From positions 1-40,774 of IMG/VR virus record IMGVR_UViG_3300046476_000068: a DNA stretch of 40,774 nucleotides, one strand, 5' to 3'. A model generated the notes under the pieces. That model saw only the letters and a program-made list of their open reading frames with translations, made no database searches and was not told where the DNA came from. Below, piece after piece: positions 30,001 to 36,128 of the stretch; position 1 is the stretch's first letter; each line of letters begins with the position of its first letter. The DNA comes from a virus. The position numbers and the translations under genes were made by a program.

Positions 30001-30158
30001 CCAAGCATGGTCACGCGGTGCACCACCACACGACACATGTTCACGTCGAGGTTCACGGGTCGGTGCACTCGAAGCGCGAGCTTCGCGACATATTCCATGA
30101 GGAGATGTTGAAGCTAGGCGCGCGTAATTCGTCCACCTGGAAGAACTTCAAGCGGTAG
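27078..30158 (+). CDS. Tape measure protein
   Basis: A 1026-aa protein, the longest in the genome. GTG 27078 has GAGAGGG upstream. An N-terminal coiled-coil-like part is followed by a TP901-type tape measure core (GTSADVAATYLRQTIGNLSNP, KASKNTTEFQKALANLSPDQ), hydrophobic segments (about residues 425-478), Trp/Lys-rich helical repeats (about 480-640) and the conserved FGIKSPSKVFHQFG. A His-rich stretch (about 956-990) and HVEVHGSVHSKREL follow near the end. It sets tail length and helps DNA enter the cell. The His-rich tract could bind metal. Confidence 0.93.
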   Translation: MGSLPPVFIEFLGNSTGFMATSRGVRTELKKVEREGGGSMKQLGAVGKAALLGVGVAAAAAAVKTVHMAADFQTQMTRVRTGAGELAKNMDTVSRGVLTMAGQVGESTKDLTSGLYMVESAGFHGRNALDVLRVSAMGAKVGAADLATVTDAVTTAMNAYNLQSSDAAKNTQNTTDVMNALVGTEAEGKTNMEALAGSMSKILPVSAAAGVGLNEVLGAMATMTSQGTSADVAATYLRQTIGNLSNPTGKAAQAMRGLGLDSFKVSQNLGKKGLGSTLDMLTDAIAKHTKHGAVMIDTLKKASKNTTEFQKALANLSPDQKTYIGALAQMVGGTKSMMGALQLTGSHAKNFKDNVAGISKHVKDGGKSVEGWADVQKTFNQRMSEFKGSTEAIGISIGQVLLPYATKMLAWLSKGVTWLTKHKTAAYALAGVIGGILVIGLTAAAVAAAEFAGAILANPVTWIVIGVMALIAALVMLVMHWRQVWGWIQKNIPAVAHAFVAVWRGAVKAWHVVWNWGVKMIHAVVKWFDNNVLKWLKARFKDLTTWWKGHTKELSDAWKLTWEIIQIWAKQAWDLIKLGLKILAQTWSDIWAVIKDAVMLVWDAIKNAVTLGIHYVLNIIGVVLDIITGHWGKAWQDLKKLVTQAFDDITRFLKGLVGDFGTLLYDAGKALIDGLINGIKAFGHLVGDTLSGIGHSAMTGFKHMFGIKSPSKVFHQFGVWIIQGLVNGLLGTHSQLEHALSKTMSLLTKMHTKAATAVEKAVRRDGKALEQLAKNREKIAGRLKSASAHLKDLQNSWTDEKNNVASGIMQGASVVMQGDDGAPIGAGDVLANMQAQVMKAKQFAGNIEQLRKMGLRGDLLDQIAQAGVDGGGDTANALIHASSSQISQLNQTQGSLVKTASTTGKSVADSMYGAGITAAKGVVDGLKKQDAAIRRQMMSIADSMRDAIAHALGIKLPKHAHHAAKKHHAAVHHTAKHGHAVHHHTTHVHVEVHGSVHSKRELRDIFHEEMLKLGARNSSTWKNFKR

Positions 30159-30164
30159 TCGAGC

Positions 30165-30203
30165 GGGGCGGGTCACCTACTCACGTGAGTAGGTGCTCGC
30201 CCC
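30165..30203. repeat. 22-bp palindrome, copy 13, with extended arms
   Basis: Exact copy at 30174-30195. The flanks GGGGCGGGT (30165-30173) and CTCGCCCC (30196-30203) pair well with small bulges, making a long hairpin between the tape measure and tail-tip genes. Confidence 0.92.
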
Positions 30204-30218
30204 CTCATGGGAGGGACC

Positions 30219-33035
30219 ATGGCACTAAACCCGAACTATCCCGTCGTCGAGGAACTTTGGGGGCCGTCATGGACGGCCGCAGGTGCGAGCTTCCCGGCGT
30301 CGCGCATGGTGAATTTCGTCGACCGCACACTCTCGCAAGCCAACGCGCGGCGAGGGAAACAGTACGAACTCGACCAGCCTCAGGCGGGCGAATACAGCGT
30401 CGTTCTCGACTCGCGCGACGGCACCCTCGACCCGACGAATACCGGGGGAGCGTACGGCGGAAAGATTCTCCCGTATCAGCCGTACCGACGTCGGGCTATG
30501 TGGCCACCCTCGCCGAACGTTCTTCCGTCGGAAGTTGCCACGGCGGGCGACGGTTTCCTAGCTGGCACCATTCCTGCGTCATTTGGCGTCACTGTCCCAT
30601 CCGGCAGTGTTACGGGGTCTATCGCAGCGCTGGGAGTCGGGCAGGCTTGGCAGGGTTCCAACGTTTTCAGCCTTGCCATTTCCAACGGGACCCCGATTAA
30701 CTCGGGCATTTTCCGTTTTGATTCTGCGGCGATTCGCCCCGGAAAAAAGGTGACGTTCTCGCTGTATGTGGCGAACACTACGGCTGGCACTTCGCAAGGC
30801 ATCCTGCCTCACATTGACTGGCTCGCCGCTGATGGCACCGCCGTGTTTGGTAGCGGTTCTAACACGACGATTGTCGGCGCTTCGGGCACGCCCTCATGGC
30901 AGCGTCTATCGGTCACGGCTACCGCGCCGACCACGGGCAACGTTTACGGCATGCGCATTGGCGTGAATCTTGGGGCCACCGCTACAGCGGCCAGCACGGT
31001 TATCTTCGATGGCTTGCAAGTCGAGTGGGCGAGTGCCGCTAGCACATGGACGGGACCCGGCACGTGGTACCCGATCTTCACGGGTTTCACGGAGCGTTGG
31101 GCGACACAATGGGCTAACGAAGGCACGTACGAGGAAGTGACGCCGACGGCCGTCGACGCCTTCGCGCTGCTGTCTCAGGTACAGCTCAAGGAAGTGTTTC
31201 AGGAAGAGATCGACTCGCACTCGCCGCGATTCTGCTACCCGCTAGGCGACGCTGTCGGGTCGACGTCGTTCGTCGACGAGTCGGGCAACTTCCGCGCGCT
31301 TCCGGCCGTCATGAGCAAGACCGGGAACGGCTTCCTGTCGGCCGGTAACTCGGTCACGTCGGCGAGCGCTACAGGGGCGTACACGGGCTCTACGGGCACC
31401 GTGGCGACCTTCGCCCCGCCCCTGCCTGGCAATGCGAACGTGAGCCCTGCAACCGTCCTCGACCTGACTGCCGTCGGCATCAACGGACCGGGTAACCCGT
31501 CCGGTTGGACGCGCATGGTTGCTTTCCGGGCGACGTCACTTCCCCCTGACCGGCTGGTCATTTGGGAGACGCGAACCGACGACTTCGGCGACGGCACGTT
31601 CGACGGACATATTCGGGTGTCCATCGGTTCTGACGGATGGCTGAGGGTAAACGCGAACGCGAACCTGACTGACTACAACTTCAGCTTGGCGTTTTCGAGC
31701 GGCGCGAACGTAGCGGATGGCAATTGGCATCTGTTCATGTTCGGGTTTGACGCGACGCACTTCCGTACCTCGCTCGACGGCGTGCAGTCGACTAGCGGTA
31801 GCTCGGGTTTGGTCATGACTAACCCGCCCGTCGACTGTCTCGGCGCACTATGGACACCTCGCACGAAGAGCGCGACGGATGCATTCAAGGGCGATCTAGC
31901 GTTCGCGACCGAATTCTCGACGCTGCTGTCGGAAGCCGACATGTCACAGCTCTATTCGACATGGAAGTCGAGCGCGAGCGGCGAGAGCAGTAACGCGCGG
32001 TATTCGCGCATTCTGCGGTACGCCGGTTACGCCGGGGCGACCAATATCGGAACCGGTCTGACTACGTCGATGGGTCCGGCCGACAGTCTGTCGGGTGCCG
32101 ACGCTATGTCGGCGCTGAACGACGTCGTGACGACCGAGAACGGCGAGCACTTCGTATCGGCCGACGGAACGATCGTCTTCCGGGGTCGAGGGGTGCGGTA
32201 CAACGCGCTTACCCCTGCCCTCACGTTCGGCGACGGACCGGGCGAACTACCTTACGAAGACCTTCAGTTGGACTTCGATTCGACGCACCTGTCGAACTCC
32301 GTGACGGTCACTCAGGGGCCCACTGGGAACGACTTCACGGCGAGCGATGCGGCGAGCATCGCCGCGTACTACACGCGTTCCCTCACGCGCTCTATCAACA
32401 CGACGAGTGCGTTCGAGTCTCAGGATGCGGCGAACTACTTCGTGAGCCGCTACAAACAGCCCCTGACGCGCGTCCAGAGCATCAAACTTCACCCGTCCGC
32501 CAACACGGCTCTATGGGCCCCGTTGCTCGCGCTAGAGCTAGGTACGCGGGTCCGTATCAACCGACGGCCGTTCGGTGCCCCCATGGTTTCTATCGACTGC
32601 TTTGTCGAACAGATCTCATGGGACATGAACGCCGACAATGACGCCTATGTGACTCTCCAGTGCAGCCCGATCGACGCGAGCCCTTACGGCGAGTTCGCCC
32701 CGTGGCATACGACGCTGAACACGCCCGCATCCATCGGAGTTACGTCGATCATCGTGAACGCGAGCGCAGACAACGTAAACCCGCTGAGCGCTCAGCTACC
32801 GGCCGGAACTCAACTGATCCTTGGGCTAGGTACGGCCAATCAGGAAACCGTCACCGTGGCCGGTATCAGCGGCACGTCGTCCGGCTGGACAACGGCACTC
32901 GTCGGCTTGACGGTAGCGACGACTAAGGCTCACAGCGTCGGGGACGTCATCTGCGAAGCGCTTCCGTCCGGCGTCACTGACCCGGCATACCTCGACAGCG
33001 CCGAGAAGTTCGGAACGGCGATCTTCGCGTACTAA
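30219..33035 (+). CDS. Large tail-tip/adhesion protein with carbohydrate-binding-like and LamG-like domains
   Basis: A 938-aa protein. ATG 30219 has GGGAGGG upstream. The first about 90 residues and the last about 350 look like a distal tail or baseplate scaffold (FPASRMVNFVDRTLS; ERWATQWANEGTYEEVTPTAVDAFALLS; LELGTRVRINRRPFG; FVEQISWDMN). Between them lie a carbohydrate-binding-module-like beta domain (about 105-270) and a concanavalin/LamG-like domain (about 365-580: FCYPLGDAVGSTSFVDESG, WHLFMFGFDATHFRTSLDG). It probably contacts the cell surface. The first inserted domain has codon use unlike its flanks. Confidence 0.75.
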   Translation: MALNPNYPVVEELWGPSWTAAGASFPASRMVNFVDRTLSQANARRGKQYELDQPQAGEYSVVLDSRDGTLDPTNTGGAYGGKILPYQPYRRRAMWPPSPNVLPSEVATAGDGFLAGTIPASFGVTVPSGSVTGSIAALGVGQAWQGSNVFSLAISNGTPINSGIFRFDSAAIRPGKKVTFSLYVANTTAGTSQGILPHIDWLAADGTAVFGSGSNTTIVGASGTPSWQRLSVTATAPTTGNVYGMRIGVNLGATATAASTVIFDGLQVEWASAASTWTGPGTWYPIFTGFTERWATQWANEGTYEEVTPTAVDAFALLSQVQLKEVFQEEIDSHSPRFCYPLGDAVGSTSFVDESGNFRALPAVMSKTGNGFLSAGNSVTSASATGAYTGSTGTVATFAPPLPGNANVSPATVLDLTAVGINGPGNPSGWTRMVAFRATSLPPDRLVIWETRTDDFGDGTFDGHIRVSIGSDGWLRVNANANLTDYNFSLAFSSGANVADGNWHLFMFGFDATHFRTSLDGVQSTSGSSGLVMTNPPVDCLGALWTPRTKSATDAFKGDLAFATEFSTLLSEADMSQLYSTWKSSASGESSNARYSRILRYAGYAGATNIGTGLTTSMGPADSLSGADAMSALNDVVTTENGEHFVSADGTIVFRGRGVRYNALTPALTFGDGPGELPYEDLQLDFDSTHLSNSVTVTQGPTGNDFTASDAASIAAYYTRSLTRSINTTSAFESQDAANYFVSRYKQPLTRVQSIKLHPSANTALWAPLLALELGTRVRINRRPFGAPMVSIDCFVEQISWDMNADNDAYVTLQCSPIDASPYGEFAPWHTTLNTPASIGVTSIIVNASADNVNPLSAQLPAGTQLILGLGTANQETVTVAGISGTSSGWTTALVGLTVATTKAHSVGDVICEALPSGVTDPAYLDSAEKFGTAIFAY

Positions 33036-33045
33036 TCGACCCGGT

Positions 33046-33067
33046 CACCTGCTCACGTGAGTAGGTG
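33046..33067. repeat. 22-bp palindrome, copy 14 (one mismatch)
   Basis: Reads CACCTGCTCAC / GTGAGTAGGTG, one A-to-G change in the left arm. It lies 10 nt after the tail-tip stop and 20 nt before the fibre gene start. Confidence 0.92.
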
Positions 33068-33087
33068 GCCGAGTAAGGAACTCCGCA

Positions 33088-33621
33088 ATGACCCTGAATC
33101 CGCCGACGCCATACACGGCGGCGACTGGAAACTTTCTGACGGCCGGTCTATGGAACGCTCAGGTTCGCGACGGCGTCGGCTACCTCATGTCGCCGCCAGT
33201 GTTCCGTGCACACCAGGAAGTGGCACAGTCACTGGGGGACAACCTATGGGTAACCCTGAATCTTGAAACCGAGGAAATCGACAACTACGGCGGACACTCC
33301 ACCACGACCAACACGAGCCGGTATACCTGTCAGGTTGCCGGTACTTACATGGTTTCCGGCATTGCGGCATTCGTGGCGAGCGCAACCGGCCCGCGTGGCG
33401 CCCGACTGCTGAAAAACAACGTGGCCTATAACGGGACGTTCGTAAAAATGAACGGATTCGGTACTGGCTCGAATGCCCTGAGCACTACGGCGCTTATCCC
33501 GCTGGCTGTGGGCGATTACGTCGAACTTCAGGGTTTCCAAAACTCCGGCGGTGCGCTCAACTCAAGCGCCACAAGTGGCGACGTGGCCTCATCTCTCTCG
33601 TGCCTATGGGTTAGTCAGTAA
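33088..33621 (+). CDS. Tail fibre-like protein with C1q/TNF-like fold, 177 aa
   Basis: ATG 33088 has AAGGAA upstream. The N-terminus (NPPTPYTAATGNFLTAGLWNAQVRDGVGYL) is the short attachment segment often found in actinophage minor tail proteins. The remainder (TSRYTCQVAGTYMVSGIAAFV, RGARLLKNNVAYNGT, VGDYVELQGFQNSGG) is like the C1q/TNF jelly roll of trimeric receptor-binding tips. It probably binds a host surface molecule. Codon use differs somewhat from the core genes, as is common for host-range genes. Confidence 0.72.
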   Translation: MTLNPPTPYTAATGNFLTAGLWNAQVRDGVGYLMSPPVFRAHQEVAQSLGDNLWVTLNLETEEIDNYGGHSTTTNTSRYTCQVAGTYMVSGIAAFVASATGPRGARLLKNNVAYNGTFVKMNGFGTGSNALSTTALIPLAVGDYVELQGFQNSGGALNSSATSGDVASSLSCLWVSQ

Positions 33622-33633
33622 GGACGGTTTTAC

Positions 33634-33885
33634 ATGTCTCAGTCGAGTAGTAGCACAAGCTATTCGCTCTACGTTTCGGACTCTAACGGCGATCAGATTT
33701 TCCAGACTGCCGTTAACGGCAGTGCCGGAATGGATGACGCTACGTGGCTAAGTCTGGTCGCGACGCTGAGGGATTTTGCGTGGCCTACCTCTATGCGCCC
33801 CATCTATGTGCAGGCGAGTAAGTCGGAGAGCGTCGGCACTTCCTACAACTGCGACACGGCGGTTACTCCGCCGACCTTCAACTAA
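33634..33885 (+). CDS. Small tail-region hypothetical protein, 83 aa
   Basis: ATG 33634 has AAGGAC upstream. The protein (MSQSSSSTSYSLYVSDSNGDQ...) is polar and Ser/Thr-rich, probably beta-rich with one short helix (DATWLSLVATLRDF). It lies between the fibre and endolysin genes, so it is likely a small tail-tip or fibre accessory protein. No family recognised. Confidence 0.65.
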   Translation: MSQSSSSTSYSLYVSDSNGDQIFQTAVNGSAGMDDATWLSLVATLRDFAWPTSMRPIYVQASKSESVGTSYNCDTAVTPPTFN

Positions 33886-33897
33886 GGGGGATTCCTT

Positions 33898-34599
33898 ATG
33901 GCCATTCTCGGCGTAGACGTTTCCGCATATCAGCCGGTCGCATTCCCGACTAAGGGGCTCGCCTTCGCCTTCGTCAAGGCGACTGAGGGCACGTCGTACA
34001 CAAACCCGCGCTATGCCGGGCAGGTGGCGCACTCTCGCGCGGCCGGTCTAGTCGTCGGTCACTATCACTTCGGCCGACCGGGTGACGGCGTCGCTCAGGC
34101 TCAGTACTTCCTGAAGCACGCCACCCTGAAGCCGGGCGACGTCCTCGCCTTCGATTGGGAGGCTTCCGGCGTCTCTCAGGCTGAGCGCGACGCGTTCATT
34201 AAGCACGTGAAGGCGAAGGCCCCGGGTCACCGTGTCGTGCTGTACTGCAACACGGATTACTGGCACAACCACGACACCGAGAACTATGCGGGGGACGGTC
34301 TATGGATCGCCGACCCGAATCACCCGGCCGGACACCCGCACGTCACCCATCCTTGGGTGATTCACCAGTATTCGTGGGCAGGCGGCATCGACCGCAACGT
34401 CGCCAACTTCCCGAGCGTCTCGGCGCTGAAGGCATGGGCCGGTGTGCCCGTGCCCCCGAAGACCGTTCCGGCGAAGCCTGCCCCGAAGCCGGTTCCACTA
34501 CCGGCACCCACCCCCCACCCTGTCCCCGTGCTTACCCTCGCTCAGCGCGTCACGGCGCTAGAGACGGCTGTCAAGGCGCTTCAGGCGAAGGTTCGCTAG
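33898..34599 (+). CDS. Endolysin, GH25 muramidase
   Basis: A 233-aa peptidoglycan hydrolase that cuts the MurNAc-GlcNAc bond. ATG 33898 has AAGGGGG upstream. GH25 features are GVDVSAYQ (Asp7), FAFVKATEG, GHYHFGRP, LAFDWEAS (Asp86, Glu88) and WVIHQYSWAGGIDRNVA. A Pro-rich linker (VPVPPKTVPAKPAPKPVP) leads to a C-terminal short coiled coil (LTLAQRVTALETAVKALQAKVR), possibly for oligomerisation. There is no signal peptide, so it depends on the holins encoded next. Confidence 0.94.
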   Translation: MAILGVDVSAYQPVAFPTKGLAFAFVKATEGTSYTNPRYAGQVAHSRAAGLVVGHYHFGRPGDGVAQAQYFLKHATLKPGDVLAFDWEASGVSQAERDAFIKHVKAKAPGHRVVLYCNTDYWHNHDTENYAGDGLWIADPNHPAGHPHVTHPWVIHQYSWAGGIDRNVANFPSVSALKAWAGVPVPPKTVPAKPAPKPVPLPAPTPHPVPVLTLAQRVTALETAVKALQAKVR

Positions 34600-34829
34600 T
34601 GGCAGATGAACAGCTAGGGACCGTCACCATTTCCGCACGTGAGATCTACGACGAGATTGTCGGCATGCGCGACGACCTTCGGTCACTCGCTCAGTCTCGT
34701 AACGACGACACTAAGACCCTCGACGACCACGAAACGCGCCTTCGCTCGGTCGAGCGATGGAAGTACGGAATTCCCGTTACCGCCGTCGCGTCGGTCGTCG
34801 CCGTAATTGAAGCACTCGCTCAGAAGTAA
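34599..34829 (+). CDS. Holin-like membrane protein with N-terminal coiled coil, 76 aa
   Basis: GTG 34599 overlaps the endolysin stop by one base (TAGTG). The N-terminal part is charged and helical (REIYDEIVGMRDDLRSLAQSRND, DHETRLRSVERWKYG), followed by one transmembrane helix (IPVTAVASVVAVIEALA). This architecture resembles XhlA-type lysis accessory proteins. It probably acts with the two-helix holin downstream. Confidence 0.72.
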   Translation: MADEQLGTVTISAREIYDEIVGMRDDLRSLAQSRNDDTKTLDDHETRLRSVERWKYGIPVTAVASVVAVIEALAQK

Positions 34830-34841
34830 GGAATCGCAGTA

Positions 34842-35204
34842 ATGGCCGTATCCGGCAAGGTAGTTGCGTCCACTGTCGCCGCCGCAGCGACGACCGTCGT
34901 TTCTGGCATTCTCGCCCCGCACGTGTTCTGGCCTTCGGTACAGCCTGACGTTCGCGGTCTCGTCGAGGCGGGCGTGACTGCTGTCGTCACCTTCGCTTCC
35001 GGGTACCTCGCCCGGCACGGCATCGACGCTCAGGCGGTCGAGCACGACGTCGAGGCTCTCGCCGAAGACTTCGGCGTTCCCTTCATGCAGGTTCACGACG
35101 TCGCCGACGACGCCCCGGCCGTCGAGCCGGTCGTCGAGGTCGAGCCGGTCGTCGAGCCGGTCGTCGACGGTTCGGCCGTGACGCCCTCGACCCCGGTCGT
35201 CTAG
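34842..35204 (+). CDS. Holin, two predicted membrane helices, 120 aa
   Basis: ATG 34842 has AAGGAA upstream. Two hydrophobic segments (KVVASTVAAAATTVVSGILAP and VRGLVEAGVTAVVTFASGYLA) form a hairpin, followed by a cytoplasmic tail with Glu/Pro/Val repeats (VEPVVEVEPVVEPVVDG). The position after endolysin and the XhlA-like gene fits a holin that opens the membrane. The repeat DNA in the tail shares a 20-bp run with the 493-aa gene at about 9140. Confidence 0.8.
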   Translation: MAVSGKVVASTVAAAATTVVSGILAPHVFWPSVQPDVRGLVEAGVTAVVTFASGYLARHGIDAQAVEHDVEALAEDFGVPFMQVHDVADDAPAVEPVVEVEPVVEPVVDGSAVTPSTPVV

Positions 35205-35285
35205 TAACTCTCCGTCGACTGGAAAAACGGACATCACGGGCGGTAAGCCCCATGCCGGCATTCCGCGGGACATACGCAGAGTGAC

Positions 35286-35303
35286 GAAAAACCCTTGCGC
35301 TCT
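35286..35303 (+). promoter_or_regulatory. Promoter-like block P4 upstream of dNMP kinase
   Basis: GAAAAACCCTTGCGCTCT ends 33 nt before the dNMP kinase start. It allows this metabolic gene to be transcribed separately from the late lysis genes that precede it. The remainder of 35205-35336 shows nothing else clear. Confidence 0.6.
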
Positions 35304-35336
35304 CCATACGGGTGACAGACGACCTAGGGAGAGCGC

Positions 35337-35927
35337 ATGGGATACCCGCACCTCGCACTGATCGGCGCGGCACGGTCCGGAAAGGACACGGTCGCCGCCC
35401 GACTCGTGAACAGGTTCGCCTATACCCGGCTCGCATTCGCCGACCCGCTGAAAGAAGCGGCGCTCGCATTCGACCCGATCGTCGGCGCTGAGCCGGGCGT
35501 TAGGGGATTCCTTCCCGTCCGACTGAGCGACGCAATTCAGCGGAAAGGCTGGGAGCGCGCGAAGGATGAGATGCCGGAAGTTCGCCGGACCCTTCAGAAA
35601 ATGGGGGAGGGCATACGGGAATTCGACCCCGACTTTTGGCTTCGCCTGCTGCTCGACAAAGTCGACGCCGCAGACAAGTGGAATATGCCTGTCGTCGTTT
35701 CTGACGTCCGGTACCCGAACGAAGCCGACGCCCTGAAGGCGCGAGGCTTCCGCATGGTGCGGGTCGTCCGGCCCATGTACACGGCCGAGACGGTCACGGC
35801 CGCAGAGCTGAAGAACCGACAGCACGTGTCCGAACGTGCGCTCGCCGACTACGCGGCCGACGTCGTCGTCTCGAACGCCGGAACCCTCGACGCCCTACAC
35901 GAACGGGTCGACGCCCTAGTCGGCTAG
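35337..35927 (+). CDS. Deoxynucleoside monophosphate kinase
   Basis: A 196-aa kinase. ATG 35337 has AGGGAGAG upstream. The P-loop GAARSGKDT (10-18), LAFADPLKEAA, the segment RRTLQKMGEGIREFDPDFW and VVVSDVRYPNEADAL match phage dNMP kinases of the T4 gene 1 type. It phosphorylates dNMPs to dNDPs, using dTMP made through the dCMP deaminase and ThyX encoded at 7.4-8.6 kb. It has its own promoter-like block and terminator. Confidence 0.9.
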   Translation: MGYPHLALIGAARSGKDTVAARLVNRFAYTRLAFADPLKEAALAFDPIVGAEPGVRGFLPVRLSDAIQRKGWERAKDEMPEVRRTLQKMGEGIREFDPDFWLRLLLDKVDAADKWNMPVVVSDVRYPNEADALKARGFRMVRVVRPMYTAETVTAAELKNRQHVSERALADYAADVVVSNAGTLDALHERVDALVG

Positions 35928-35933
35928 CAACTG

Positions 35934-35959
35934 AGCCCCCGCTTCGGCGGGGGCTTTTT
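35934..35959 (+). terminator. Strong intrinsic terminator after dNMP kinase
   Basis: AGCCCCCGC (35934-35942), TTCG loop, GCGGGGGCT (35947-35955), then TTTT. Stem and loop are nearly the same as at 8680-8703, and both stand near a matching promoter module. Confidence 0.93.
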
Positions 35960-35979
35960 GCGTTCCCGGGGCGGCGAAG

Positions 35980-35992
35980 TGTCCGGTTCGCC
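35980..35992 (+). promoter_or_regulatory. TGTCCGGTTCGsC box, copy 3
   Basis: TGTCCGGTTCGCC, followed by ...CTCGGTAAAACTT, which parallels the sequence after copy 2 (8637). The palindrome starts 64 nt downstream, almost the same spacing as in the first module. Confidence 0.6.
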
Positions 35993-36055
35993 GGGTTGCT
36001 CGGTAAAACTTCGGTAACGGATTCGCTCTCATCGGCCGGTCTTCCGGCGTTTGGC

Positions 36056-36077
36056 CACCTACTCACGTGAGTAGGTG
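36056..36077. repeat. 22-bp palindrome, copy 15, beside a -10-like box
   Basis: Exact copy. TACGGT (36079-36084) begins 2 nt after it and would give transcription from about 36091, as in the 8714 module. The palindrome would cover the -35/spacer region, a good place for an operator. It is the last copy before the palindrome-free early region. Confidence 0.95.
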
Positions 36078-36128
36078 CTACGGTGGCACCGCAACATCAA
36101 CAACATCGACACGAAGGGGGCGGCCGAC

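Noticed and set aside
34683-35825. 380-codon open frame on the minus strand
   Set aside because: It lies opposite the holin and dNMP kinase genes, which have clear motifs and ribosome-binding sites. Long antisense frames are expected from the GC-rich codon bias.
224-36077. The repeated 22-mer as a CRISPR array
   Set aside because: Copies are 0.1-6 kb apart with genes between them, there are no regular spacers and no cas genes.
224-36077. The palindrome as a set of parS sites
   Set aside because: Only the central TCACGTGA agrees with parS, the flanks differ, and I see no ParA or ParB gene. Kept only as a remark.
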